From positions 1 through 64,000 of the forward strand of contig NZ_SBAP01000005.1 of the NCBI RefSeq assembly GCF_004134945.1: a stretch of 64,000 bases of DNA, given 5' to 3'. The notes under the pieces were generated by a model, which ran no database searches, was not told where the DNA came from, and saw nothing but the letters and a program-made list of their open reading frames with translations. Source of the stretch: Fusobacterium_C necrophorum_A (GTDB lineage: Bacteria; Fusobacteriota; Fusobacteriia; Fusobacteriales; Fusobacteriaceae). The position numbers were made by a program, and so were the translations under genes. Positions 50,851-60,263 of this stretch are shown piece by piece (positions within the stretch are counted from its first letter, which is position 1; every line of letters starts with the position of its first letter).

Positions 50851-52680
50851 ATGAGAAGAAAAAAAAATGAATTTTTCTTGGGTATGGAAGATAATAGTCG
50901 TGGAAAAATCTATTTAGGGGTGATTATTATTTTTTTCTCAGCCCTTTTGATGAGAATGTTCTATTTACAGGTATTACAAGGCAAAGAATTTCGATATTTA
51001 TCGGAAAAAAATCAATTTAAATTAAAAAAAATTCCCTCTCCGAGAGGCCAAATTTTTGACAGCACCGGGAAGTTAATTGTCACGAATGGAGTGGGATATC
51101 ATCTTGTCTATTTACGAGAAAGAAATCATGAGGATGAGTACGTTGATGCTATTGCAGAATTGACAGGCTATGATAGGCAATATATTTTAAAAAGAATTAA
51201 ATATGGAGAAATTTTTCCCTATACGCGTGAAAATGTTTTGATTGAGGATTTGGAAGAGGAGAAAGCCTATAAATTGATGGAAAAAATTGTGGACTATCCG
51301 TATTTAGAAGTACAGGCTTATTCTAAGAGAAAATACTTATATGATTCTGTGGCAGCTCATAGCATCGGTTATGTTAAAAAGATTTCCAAAAAGGAGTACG
51401 AAGCACTAAAAGAAGAAGGCTATACTCCAAGAGATGTCGTAGGGAAAGAAGGTTTGGAAAAGCAATATGATAGAGCGTTAAAAGGCGAAGACGGCTATGA
51501 GTATATTGAAGTCAATGCTTTTAATAAAATTCAGAGAAAAATGGATAGAAGAGATCCTGTTCCCGGAAAAAATCTTCACCTATCTTTAAATATGGAATTA
51601 CAACAATATATGGAAGAACAATATCGAGAAGAAGGAAGAGCGGGAGCTTTTATTGCCTTAGATGCAAAAACAGGAGAAATTATTACTTTGGTAAGTTATC
51701 CAACTTTTTCCTTGAATATGTTCAGTTCTCAAATCAGCCAGGCGGTTTGGAATGAAATTATGAATGATAAGAGAAGACCTTTAGGAAATAAAGCGGTTGC
51801 AGGGGAATATCCACCCGGTTCGGTATTCAAAGTTATTTCCGCATTGGCATTTTTGGAAAGTGGGATCGATCCCAAACAAAAATATTTGGATGCTACAGGA
51901 TATTATCAAATTGGAAAATGGAAGTGGCGAGCTTGGAAACGTGGAGGACATGGGTTGGTCGATATGAAAAAATCCCTAGTGGAATCTGCCAATCCCTATT
52001 ATTACCGTCTGGCAGACCAAGTCGGCTATAAGCCGATTGCCGATATGGCAAAGAGATTTGGATTGGGAAGCCCTACAGGGATTGACATTCCCGGAGAAAG
52101 AGTAGGAGCCATTCCTACACCGGATTGGAAAAAGAAAAAAATAAAAGCTTCTTGGGTTAAAGGAGATAGTATTTTGATGTCCATTGGGCAGGGATATGAT
52201 TTGGTAACTCCACTTCAAATTGCGAAAGCTTATTCTATTATTGCAAATAAAGGCTATGCCTATTCTCCGCATTTGGTAAAGTATTTGGAAGATGTAAAAA
52301 CGAAAAAACGAGAAAAGGTAGTAGGAAAAAGAATGGAAGTGAAAGGGGTCCCCAAAGAATATTACGATATTATCAATGATGCTCTGATTGCAACAGTTTC
52401 ACAGGACAACGGGACTACAAGAATTTTAAGAAATCCTAAATATTTAGTAGCTGCCAAGAGCGGATCGGCTCAAAATTCACAGTCGAAAACGACTCATGCT
52501 TGGGTAGCGGGATATTTTCCGGCAGACAATCCGGAAATTGTATTTACAGCTTTATTGACAGCGGCAGGAGGGGGAGGAGCTGTCGCAGGAGGAATGACGA
52601 AAAAATTTATGGATAAATATGATGAAATGAAAAATCCCCCACCAAAGATAGAAAAAACGGAGGAAACAATAAATGAATAA
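50851..52680 (+). CDS. mrdA: Penicillin-binding protein 2 (elongasome transpeptidase)
   Basis: 609 residues. TM helix at ~19-41, the PBP dimerisation/pedestal region with SPRGQIFDSTGKLIVTNG, and a transpeptidase domain with S324-V-F-K327 (PPGSVFK, nucleophile), S379-A-N381 and K536-S-G538. It cross-links peptidoglycan during cell elongation in concert with RodA and MreCD. The third motif has Ser where many PBPs have Thr, which is common in PBP2. It overlaps rnj by eight bases. Confidence 0.96.
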   Translation: MRRKKNEFFLGMEDNSRGKIYLGVIIIFFSALLMRMFYLQVLQGKEFRYLSEKNQFKLKKIPSPRGQIFDSTGKLIVTNGVGYHLVYLRERNHEDEYVDAIAELTGYDRQYILKRIKYGEIFPYTRENVLIEDLEEEKAYKLMEKIVDYPYLEVQAYSKRKYLYDSVAAHSIGYVKKISKKEYEALKEEGYTPRDVVGKEGLEKQYDRALKGEDGYEYIEVNAFNKIQRKMDRRDPVPGKNLHLSLNMELQQYMEEQYREEGRAGAFIALDAKTGEIITLVSYPTFSLNMFSSQISQAVWNEIMNDKRRPLGNKAVAGEYPPGSVFKVISALAFLESGIDPKQKYLDATGYYQIGKWKWRAWKRGGHGLVDMKKSLVESANPYYYRLADQVGYKPIADMAKRFGLGSPTGIDIPGERVGAIPTPDWKKKKIKASWVKGDSILMSIGQGYDLVTPLQIAKAYSIIANKGYAYSPHLVKYLEDVKTKKREKVVGKRMEVKGVPKEYYDIINDALIATVSQDNGTTRILRNPKYLVAAKSGSAQNSQSKTTHAWVAGYFPADNPEIVFTALLTAAGGGGAVAGGMTKKFMDKYDEMKNPPPKIEKTEETINE

Positions 52681-54541
52681 ATTAGAGGACGGAAAGGGTG
52701 GATTTGACAATATTAGAAAAACATTAAAGAATATTAAAAATGAAATAGATGAGTTAAAATCACCTAAAAAGAAGAAACAGGTAAATTTGAAAAAAGAAAT
52801 GAAAATAAATGAAAAAAAACCAGAAAAAAAAGAAACTAAGAAGACAGTAAGTAAATCCCTTTCTTCTAAAAAGGAAGATAAAATGTTTGTTATTCCTTTG
52901 GGAGGATTGGAAGAAGTCGGAAAAAATATGACGGTATTGCAATACAAAGATGAAATTATTGTTGTGGATGTCGGAGCAATTTTTCCAGACGAAAGTTTGC
53001 CGGGAATTGATTTGGTAATTCCGGATTTTACTTTTTTAGAAAATAATAAAGAAAAAATCAAGGGAGTGTTTATCACTCATGCTCATGAGGATCATATTGG
53101 AGCTATTCCCTATTTATATGAAAAAATTGGAAAGGATATTCCAATCTATGGTGGAAAATTGACAATGGCTTTTGTGAAATCAAAATTTGACAATGTAGGA
53201 CTTTCCAAAAAATTACCAAAAATGAAGGTAGTAACCGGCAGAACAAAGGTAAAAGTAGGAAAGTATTTTAGTGTGGAATTTGTAAAGGTAACGCATTCCA
53301 TTACCGATTCTTATTCCGTATCTATCAAGTCTCCCGCAGGACATGTATTTCATACGGGAGATTTTAAGATTGATTTGACACCGGTAGATGGAGACGGAGT
53401 TGATTTTGCAAGATTGGCAGAGTTGGGAGATGAGGGAGTGGATTTATTATTATCTGATTCTACGAACTCGGAAGTGGAAGGATTTACTCCCTCGGAAAAA
53501 AGTGTTGGAGAGGCGTTTAAACAAGAATTTATGAAGGCAAAGGGACGAATTATTATTGCGGTTTTTGCTTCTCATATTCATAGAATTCAACAAATTATTG
53601 ATATTGCGGTAAGAAATCATAGAAAAATTGCAATTGACGGAAGAAGTTTAGTGAAGGTATTTGAGATTGCTCCGACGGTAGGGTGTTTGAATATTCCAGA
53701 GGGGGCTTTGGTTTCTTTAGCGGAAGTGGATAAATTAAAAGATAATAAAGTGGTTATTCTATGTACCGGAACACAAGGAGAACCTATGGCGGCACTTTCC
53801 AGAATTGCTAAGAATATGCACAAGTATATTAAAGTCAAAGAAGGAGATACGGTCATTATTTCGGCAACTCCCATTCCCGGGAATGAAAAGGCGGCTTCCA
53901 GCAATATCAACAATTTATTAAGATTTGATGCTGAAGTTGTGTTTAAAAAAATTGCCGGAATTCACGTTTCCGGACATGGAAGTAAAGAAGAACAAAAATT
54001 GATGTTAAATTTAATTAAACCAAAACATTTCATGCCGGTTCATGGAGAATTGAGAATGTTGAAGGCTCATATGAAAACAGCAATGGAAACAGGAGTTGCT
54101 AAGAATAATATTTTAATTACTCAAAATGGAAATAAAGTGGAAGTAACAAAAAATTATGTGAAAATCAATGGAAAAGTTACCGCCGGAGAAACTTTGGTTG
54201 ACGGATTGGGAATTGGAGATATTGGAAGTGCCGTAATTAAAGATAGACAACAACTTTCTCAGGATGGTATTGTTGTCGTGGCATATACCATTGAACGAAA
54301 AACAGGAAAGATTATTGCAGGACCGGAAATTGCAACAAGAGGTTTTGTTTATATGAAAGATGCAGAAGAATTGATGAAAGAAGCATCCAACTTATTGGAA
54401 GAGAAGATACCGTTTTCCGAAAAATATCTTCCGAAGGAATGGGGATTGTTAAAAAATAATGTCAAAGATTGTGCAGCAAAATTTTTCTATAATAAAACCA
54501 AACGGAATCCCATGATTTTACCGATTATTACAGAACTATAA
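52673..54541 (+). CDS. rnj: Ribonuclease J
   Basis: 622 residues. Residues ~1-68 are a Lys-rich, probably disordered extension not found in B. subtilis RNase J1. The catalytic part starts at FVIPLGGLEEVGKNM, with the metal motif H136-A-H138-E-D140-H141, the beta-CASP ATPI region (VIISATPIPGNEKAA) and HVSGHGSKEEQKLML, then a C-terminal domain. It is a 5'-3' exo- and endonuclease for mRNA decay and rRNA maturation. AACGGAGGAA precedes the ATG. Confidence 0.96.
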   Translation: MNKLEDGKGGFDNIRKTLKNIKNEIDELKSPKKKKQVNLKKEMKINEKKPEKKETKKTVSKSLSSKKEDKMFVIPLGGLEEVGKNMTVLQYKDEIIVVDVGAIFPDESLPGIDLVIPDFTFLENNKEKIKGVFITHAHEDHIGAIPYLYEKIGKDIPIYGGKLTMAFVKSKFDNVGLSKKLPKMKVVTGRTKVKVGKYFSVEFVKVTHSITDSYSVSIKSPAGHVFHTGDFKIDLTPVDGDGVDFARLAELGDEGVDLLLSDSTNSEVEGFTPSEKSVGEAFKQEFMKAKGRIIIAVFASHIHRIQQIIDIAVRNHRKIAIDGRSLVKVFEIAPTVGCLNIPEGALVSLAEVDKLKDNKVVILCTGTQGEPMAALSRIAKNMHKYIKVKEGDTVIISATPIPGNEKAASSNINNLLRFDAEVVFKKIAGIHVSGHGSKEEQKLMLNLIKPKHFMPVHGELRMLKAHMKTAMETGVAKNNILITQNGNKVEVTKNYVKINGKVTAGETLVDGLGIGDIGSAVIKDRQQLSQDGIVVVAYTIERKTGKIIAGPEIATRGFVYMKDAEELMKEASNLLEEKIPFSEKYLPKEWGLLKNNVKDCAAKFFYNKTKRNPMILPIITEL

Positions 54542-54562
54542 AGAATAAAGATAAGGAGAATT

Positions 54563-54868
54563 ATGAAATTAACGAGTAAACAAAGAGCATTTTTGAAAAA
54601 GAAAGCACATGAATTGAATCCTATTGTGAGAGTCGGAAAAGATGGTTTACAGGAAACTGTGATTGACAGTATTCTGTCCGCTATTGATTCCAGAGAATTG
54701 ATAAAAGTAAAAATTTTACAAAATTGTGAAACAAAAAAAGAAGAAATTTATGAGCAGTTATTGCAAGAAACAAGGTTTCATGTTGTAGATATGATTGGTA
54801 GAACCATTATTATATTTAAAGAAAACAAAGAAAAACCTGTAATTTCTTTAGAATTAAAAGCTTTATAA
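54563..54868 (+). CDS. yhbY: CRM-domain RNA-binding protein YhbY (ribosome assembly)
   Basis: 101 residues forming one CRM domain: LTSKQRAFLKKKAHELNPIV, then VGKDGLQETVIDSI with the GxxG-like RNA-binding loop, and GRTIIIFKENK at the end. YhbY associates with pre-50S particles. AAGGAG precedes the ATG. It is 21 bases after rnj, in keeping with the RNA-related theme of this block. Confidence 0.95.
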   Translation: MKLTSKQRAFLKKKAHELNPIVRVGKDGLQETVIDSILSAIDSRELIKVKILQNCETKKEEIYEQLLQETRFHVVDMIGRTIIIFKENKEKPVISLELKAL

Positions 54869-54891
54869 GAGAAAGGATATAGGGGGCAAAG

Positions 54892-56670
54892 GTGTTAGAC
54901 TTAGAAAAAAAAGCAGTTGAAATAAGAAAAACACTGATTCAGACAGTCAGCCAAACTGGAGGGCATCTAGCTTCTAATCTAGGAGTTGTGGAATTAACTT
55001 TAGCATTGCATCATGTTTTTGATTTCTCACAGGACAAGATATTATTCGATGTAGGGCATCAGTCTTATGTTCACAAATTATTAACGGATCGAGAGCAAGA
55101 ATTTTCTACTTTGAGAACAAGAGGAGGAGTGGGACCTTTTTCGGATCCCACTGAAAGTTTTTGGGATCATTTTATTTCAGGACATGCAGGAACTGCTTTG
55201 GCAGCTGCGGTGGGAATGGCAAAGGCCTATCCGGAAAAGCAAATTGTAGTTGTTGTAGGAGATGCTTCCATTGCAAATGGGCATTCTATGGAAGCTTTAA
55301 ATTTTATTGGTGGAGAAAAAATTGAAAATATTCTTGTGATTTTAAACGATAACGGAATGTCGATTGGACGAAACGTAGGTTCTTTGTCCAAATTTTTAAG
55401 AAAAGTCATGCTCAGCTCTCATTATTTGTCTTTACGAAATGAAATTCGCTCTTTTGTGGATAAAATTCAAGCAAGGGCAATCAAAGATACTCTTGAAAGA
55501 ATGGAAATTTCGGTTAAAAATTTTCTATTTCCAAGTAATGTGGCGGAAAATTTTGGATATATTTTTTTAGGGACGATTGACGGACATAATATCAAGGAAT
55601 TGGTAGATACCTTATCTAAGGCAAAAAAGAGAAAGGGACCTTTATTTTTACATGTGAAAACAGTTAAAGGAAAAGGATATAAATTTGCTGAAAAAAATAC
55701 GGAGAAATTTCATGGAATAGCTCCTTTTGACTTATCGACAGGCTCTGTGGTGAATCCTTCTGAAAGTTATTCCAGTATTTTTGGAAACAAAATGAAAGAG
55801 CTTTCCGGACGGGATGAAAGGATATTTGCCATTACTGCAGGAATGTTAAGTGGAACCGGCTTGAAAAAAATGGCGGAGTTATATCCGGAAAGAGTTTTGG
55901 ATACAGGTATTGCGGAGGGCTTTGCTGCAACGATGGCTGCCGGACTTGCTATTTCTGAGAAAAAACCGTATCTTTGTATTTATTCTACCTTCTTACAACG
56001 AAGTTTCAGTCAAATCATTCATGATATTTCCATTCAAAATTTACCGGTTCGTTTTATCATTGATAGGGCAGGAATTGTGGGAGAAGATGGGAAGACGCAT
56101 CATGGATTGCATGATTTATCTTTCTTGTTGAGTATTCCAAATATCATGGTACTGAGTCCTACGACAAAGGAAGAATTAGAGCAGATTTTGGATTTTTCTT
56201 TAGAATATCAGGAGGGACCTCTGGCCATACGTATCCCAAGAGACAGGGCATATTCTTATCCGGACACTAAAAAATGGGAGTTCGGGAAATGGCAGGAGAT
56301 ACAATCGGGAAAAAATACTTTATTCATTGCAGTGGGGTCCATGCTAAAGGAAATATTGGATTTGAAGTTGTCGGGAACTATCGTGGCTGCAGCTAGCTTG
56401 CGTCCTTTGGATAAAGAATACATTAAAAGCCATTTTTCTCAGTACAAGAACATCATTGTATGTGAGGAAAATTATAAGGAGGCGTCTTTTTTTCAATATT
56501 TATTAAATGAATTAGATACTATGGGAATTCAAAGAAAAATAAATAGTATTTCTTTGCATTCTTTTGTTATAGGTCATGGGCAAAGAAAGGAATTATTAGA
56601 AGAGTATGGTTTATCTGGGGCAAAACTTTTAAGAAGAATAGAGGAAATTGTAAATGGAGGAAAAGAATAA
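54892..56670 (+). CDS. dxs: 1-deoxy-D-xylulose-5-phosphate synthase
   Basis: 592 residues, slightly shorter than E. coli Dxs (620). Conserved GGHLASNLGVVELTLALH, DVGHQSYVHKLLTDR, the thiamine-diphosphate motif GDASIANGHSMEALN and the second-domain EGFAATMAAGLA and DRAGIVGEDGKTHHG blocks are present. It makes DXP from pyruvate and glyceraldehyde 3-phosphate, opening the MEP pathway (ispF is at 39205). The start is GTG (54892) after AGGGGG. It overlaps the HD gene by 17 bases. Confidence 0.96.
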   Translation: MLDLEKKAVEIRKTLIQTVSQTGGHLASNLGVVELTLALHHVFDFSQDKILFDVGHQSYVHKLLTDREQEFSTLRTRGGVGPFSDPTESFWDHFISGHAGTALAAAVGMAKAYPEKQIVVVVGDASIANGHSMEALNFIGGEKIENILVILNDNGMSIGRNVGSLSKFLRKVMLSSHYLSLRNEIRSFVDKIQARAIKDTLERMEISVKNFLFPSNVAENFGYIFLGTIDGHNIKELVDTLSKAKKRKGPLFLHVKTVKGKGYKFAEKNTEKFHGIAPFDLSTGSVVNPSESYSSIFGNKMKELSGRDERIFAITAGMLSGTGLKKMAELYPERVLDTGIAEGFAATMAAGLAISEKKPYLCIYSTFLQRSFSQIIHDISIQNLPVRFIIDRAGIVGEDGKTHHGLHDLSFLLSIPNIMVLSPTTKEELEQILDFSLEYQEGPLAIRIPRDRAYSYPDTKKWEFGKWQEIQSGKNTLFIAVGSMLKEILDLKLSGTIVAAASLRPLDKEYIKSHFSQYKNIIVCEENYKEASFFQYLLNELDTMGIQRKINSISLHSFVIGHGQRKELLEEYGLSGAKLLRRIEEIVNGGKE

Positions 56671-57484
56671 AAAATCATACTATTTTATAAAAGAATTGTT
56701 ACAATTGGATCTAGTCAAAGCATTGGAATTATATGATGATCAGGGAGTAAAGGTTTCTACTCACACTTACGATGTGTTAAATCTTTCCATCGAAGAAATT
56801 GAAAGACAGTATAAAACATTAGAAAATGCTAGTAAAAAGCTGGATTTTTTTGCCATTACTGTGGGGGTGATTATCCATGATATTAGTAAAGCCAGTATTC
56901 GGGAACAGGAAGAAAATCTATCCCATTCCCAGATGATGATAAAAAATCCAGATTATATCTTGAAAGAAGTGGAAGAAGTTTTGAAAGAAGTGGAAGAGAA
57001 AACAGGATTCTATTTGAAAAAGACAATAAAAAAAAGGATCAGTCATATTGTGATTTCTCATCATGGTAGATGGGGAAAAATACAACCTTCCACGAAAGAA
57101 GCTTGCATTGTGTATAAGGGAGATATGTATTCTGCGAAATATCATAGAATTAATCCGATTGGAGCAGATAGTATTTTAGCGTATATTGATAAAGGATATA
57201 GCTTGGAAGAAATTTGTCAAAGATTAAACTGTACGCCCGGAGTCATAAAAGATCGTTTAAAACGTTCTCGGAATGAATTAAAACTCTCCACGATTGGACA
57301 ACTCATTCACTATTATCAAAAAAATAAAAAAGTACCTTTGGGAGATGAGTTTTTTGTTCTCCGAGTGGAAGAAACCAAAAAATTAAAACAATTAGTCGAT
57401 AAACAAGGATTTCAGGAATTGATATTACAAAACCCATTAATTCCTTATTTTGAAGATGAAGCTATTTTTAAAGAAAAAAAATAG
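56654..57484 (+). CDS. HD-domain phosphohydrolase with C-terminal helix-turn-helix-like segment
   Basis: 276 residues. HD-superfamily metal residues are visible: H37 (STHTYD), H75-D76 (IIHDISKA), H136/H137 (ISHHGRWG) and D157 (KGDMYSAKY). The order recalls the YhaM-type HD exonuclease domain, but the OB domain is missing. Residues ~178-205 (YSLEEICQRLNCTPGVIKDRLKRSR) look like a helix-turn-helix. It may therefore act on a nucleotide or RNA. It overlaps dxs and is eight bases from tlyA. Confidence 0.72.
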   Translation: MEEKNKKSYYFIKELLQLDLVKALELYDDQGVKVSTHTYDVLNLSIEEIERQYKTLENASKKLDFFAITVGVIIHDISKASIREQEENLSHSQMMIKNPDYILKEVEEVLKEVEEKTGFYLKKTIKKRISHIVISHHGRWGKIQPSTKEACIVYKGDMYSAKYHRINPIGADSILAYIDKGYSLEEICQRLNCTPGVIKDRLKRSRNELKLSTIGQLIHYYQKNKKVPLGDEFFVLRVEETKKLKQLVDKQGFQELILQNPLIPYFEDEAIFKEKK

Positions 57485-57492
57485 AGGGAAGT

Positions 57493-58296
57493 ATGAAGGA
57501 AAGATTAGATCAGATTTTATGGAAATATGGATATGTGGAGAGTGTAGATAAGGCAAAGAGACTGATTATGTTAGGGGCTGTGATTGTAAATGAACAAAAA
57601 ATAGAAAAGGCAGGAAGTTTAGTACAATATTCGGAAGATATGAAAATTCGAATTAAGGGGCAAGAAAATCCCTATGTCAGTCGGGGTGGCTTGAAATTAA
57701 AAAAGGCGATTGACAGTTTCGCTTGTTCTTTTCAAGGAAAAAGAGTTCTTGATATTGGAGCTTCTACAGGGGGCTTTACAGATTGTTCCTTACAGGAAGG
57801 AGCGGCCTATGTGTATGCTTTGGATGTAGGAACCAACCAATTGGCTTGGAAATTAAGGCAACATCCACAGGTTAAATCCATAGAGCGGTGTCATATAAAG
57901 GAATTAAATTGGGATATTTTAGATGGAGAAGCGGTAGATTATATGGTCATGGATGTTTCTTTCATTTCTGTGTGCGGGATTTTTCCATATTTACTTTCTT
58001 TTTTGACAGAAGATGGAAAATTACTCTTACTCATTAAACCGCAGTTTGAAGTAGAAAAGCAGTTTTTGGAAAAAGGAATTGTCCGTGACAGCAAAGCACA
58101 TCAGAAGATATTAAAAAAAGTGATAGAAGTAGCAGAAAAAAATGGATTTTTTATTCAAAATATAGAAGTTTCTCCTATTTTAGGAGGGAAAGGAAATGTA
58201 GAATATATTTCTTGTTTTTCAAAACAGAAATCGTCCTTTTCTTTGGAATGGGATAAAATATTAACAAAGGCAAAAGAAATGGGAGGCCTAAGATGA
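57493..58296 (+). CDS. tlyA: TlyA-family rRNA 2'-O-methyltransferase
   Basis: 267 residues. S4 RNA-binding domain (residues 1-65: RLDQILWKYGYVESVDKAKRL) joined to an FtsJ-type methyltransferase with the SAM motif LDIGASTGGFTDC (about 91-103) and the lysine/aspartate tetrad region VSRGGLKL, MDVSFIS and LIKPQFE. TlyA methylates 16S and/or 23S rRNA; the old name hemolysin A is misleading. It overlaps ctpA by four bases. Confidence 0.95.
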   Translation: MKERLDQILWKYGYVESVDKAKRLIMLGAVIVNEQKIEKAGSLVQYSEDMKIRIKGQENPYVSRGGLKLKKAIDSFACSFQGKRVLDIGASTGGFTDCSLQEGAAYVYALDVGTNQLAWKLRQHPQVKSIERCHIKELNWDILDGEAVDYMVMDVSFISVCGIFPYLLSFLTEDGKLLLLIKPQFEVEKQFLEKGIVRDSKAHQKILKKVIEVAEKNGFFIQNIEVSPILGGKGNVEYISCFSKQKSSFSLEWDKILTKAKEMGGLR

Positions 58297-59579
58297 AAGT
58301 AGTCAATAAGTATGTATGTGTTTTCTTTTTATTAATATCTAGTGTTTGTTTTGCAAAAGAAAAAAACCGAGTTGGCTTTTTAACGAATTTAAAAGAATTG
58401 AAAGAAATATCTGATATTATGGATATTGTAAATGAAAATTATGTGGATACCGGAGAGCATGAAATTTCAAGAAAAACCTTGATGCAGGGGGCGTTGAAAG
58501 GAATGGTGGAGTCCTTGGAAGATCCTCATTCTACCTATTTTACAAAGGCAGAATTGGAAAGTTTTGAAGAGGATGTACGAGGAAAGTATGTTGGAGTCGG
58601 AATGGTAGTGCAAAAAAAAGTAAATGAAGCTTTGACCGTTGTTTCTCCAATTGAAGATGCCCCCGCTTTCAAGGTTGGAATTCGTCCAAGAGATAAAGTT
58701 GTTTCGATTGGGGGAGTTTCCACATATAATTTGACAACGGAGGAATGTGTTAAAAAGTTGAAAGGAACGGCAGGAACCTCTGTGATTGTGAAAGTACAGC
58801 GAGAGGGAAAGGAAAAACTTCTGGAATTTACCTTAAAGAGGGAGACTATCCAATTAAAATATGTGAAACATCGAATGTTGGATGATAAAATTGGATATTT
58901 ACGATTGACACAGTTTGGAGAAAATATCTATTCTGATCTTCGAAAGGCCTTAGAAGATTTACAGACAAAGGGAATGAAAGCTTTGGTATTTGATTTAAGA
59001 AGTAATCCCGGTGGAGCTTTGGATCAGGCAATTAAAGTATCTTCCATGTTTTTGAAAGAAGGAAAGGTAGTCAGCGTTAAAGGGAAGGACGGAAAAGAAA
59101 AAATATCAAGAAGAGAGGGGAAATACTACGGAGATTTTCCACTTGTGATTTTAGTAAATGGAGGAAGTGCCTCTGCTTCAGAAATTGTGGCAGGAGCTAT
59201 TAAAGATAATAAAAGAGGAATGTTGGTCGGAGAGAAAACTTTTGGAAAGGGAAGTGTTCAAACTTTGCTACCTTTACCGGATGGAGATGGAATTAAGATT
59301 ACCATAGCAAAATATTATACTCCAAGTGGAGTGTCCATCCATGGAAAGGGAATTGAACCCGATGTTCCCGTGGAAGACAAAGATTATTATTTATTGTTCG
59401 ACGGAGTGATTACTAATGTGGATGAAAAAGAAAATAAGGCAAGTAAAAAGAAATTGATTCAAGAAATCAAAGGCTCCAAGGAAGCAAAAAAAGTGGATAC
59501 CCATAAGGATGTGCAATTAAATGTGGCAAAGGGAATTTTAGAAGGAATTTTAGCCGGAAAAGGGAAGGAGAAAAAATAA
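58293..59579 (+). CDS. ctpA: C-terminal processing serine protease (S41)
   Basis: 428 residues. Signal peptide (about 1-21), a PDZ domain (~95-180) and the S41 catalytic core with S294 (GGSASASE) and K319 (GEKTFGKGS), 25 residues apart as in CtpA enzymes. It trims C-termini of exported proteins in the periplasm. GGGAGG precedes the ATG; the stop is adjacent to rsmI. The C-terminal ~40 residues are Lys-rich. Confidence 0.95.
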   Translation: MKVVNKYVCVFFLLISSVCFAKEKNRVGFLTNLKELKEISDIMDIVNENYVDTGEHEISRKTLMQGALKGMVESLEDPHSTYFTKAELESFEEDVRGKYVGVGMVVQKKVNEALTVVSPIEDAPAFKVGIRPRDKVVSIGGVSTYNLTTEECVKKLKGTAGTSVIVKVQREGKEKLLEFTLKRETIQLKYVKHRMLDDKIGYLRLTQFGENIYSDLRKALEDLQTKGMKALVFDLRSNPGGALDQAIKVSSMFLKEGKVVSVKGKDGKEKISRREGKYYGDFPLVILVNGGSASASEIVAGAIKDNKRGMLVGEKTFGKGSVQTLLPLPDGDGIKITIAKYYTPSGVSIHGKGIEPDVPVEDKDYYLLFDGVITNVDEKENKASKKKLIQEIKGSKEAKKVDTHKDVQLNVAKGILEGILAGKGKEKK

Positions 59580-60263
59580 GTGTTATACATTGTAGCAACT
59601 CCTATCGGAAATTTAGAAGATATGACTTTTCGAGCGGTGAGAATTTTAAAGGAAGTGGAGTACATTTTTGCAGAGGATACAAGAGTCACTCGTAAATTAT
59701 TACAACATTATGAAATTTCTACGAAATTAGATCGTTATGATGAATTTACCAAAATGAAACGTATTCCGGATATGATAAAGTTATTGGAGGAAGGAAAAAA
59801 TATTGCCTTAGTTACTGATGCGGGCACCCCCTGTATTTCAGATCCGGGGTATGAATTGGTGGATGCCGCTTTAAAGGCGGGAATCCAAGTAAGTCCCATT
59901 CCCGGAGCGAGTGCTTTGACGGCTGCCACTTCTGTAGCGGGAATTAGCTTAAGAAGATTTTGTTTTGAGGGATTTTTGCCGAAGAAGAAAGGAAGACAGA
60001 CTTTATTCAAACGTCTGGCGGAAGAGGAAAGAGCCGTTGTTATTTATGAGTCTCCTTTTCGTCTTATGAAAACATTAAAAGACATAGAAAAGTATTTGGG
60101 AAATCGAGAGCTTATCATTGTCCGTGAAATTACAAAAATTTATGAGGAAATTTTACGGGGAAAAACGAAAGAATTATTGGAGAAATTAGAAAATAGAACG
60201 ATTAAAGGAGAAATTGTTTTAATCATTAAGGGTGTGAATGACGATGTCGATGACAGAGATTAA
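59580..60263 (+). CDS. rsmI: 16S rRNA 2'-O-ribose C1402 methyltransferase RsmI
   Basis: 227 residues. Tetrapyrrole-methylase fold with the family start LYIVATPIGNLEDMTFRAV, AEDTRVTRKLLQHY, VTDAGTPCISDPGYELV and PGASALTAATSVAG, then FEGFLPKKKGRQ. It methylates C1402 of 16S rRNA. The start is GTG at 59580, one base after the ctpA stop, with AAGGAG in the end of ctpA. It overlaps rbgA by 26 bases. Confidence 0.96.
   Translation: MLYIVATPIGNLEDMTFRAVRILKEVEYIFAEDTRVTRKLLQHYEISTKLDRYDEFTKMKRIPDMIKLLEEGKNIALVTDAGTPCISDPGYELVDAALKAGIQVSPIPGASALTAATSVAGISLRRFCFEGFLPKKKGRQTLFKRLAEEERAVVIYESPFRLMKTLKDIEKYLGNRELIIVREITKIYEEILRGKTKELLEKLENRTIKGEIVLIIKGVNDDVDDRD

Noticed and set aside
52552..53076. 174-codon minus-strand ORF opposite the mrdA/rnj junction
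   Set aside because: Phe/Ser-rich complement of Lys-rich coding sequence; no independent evidence.
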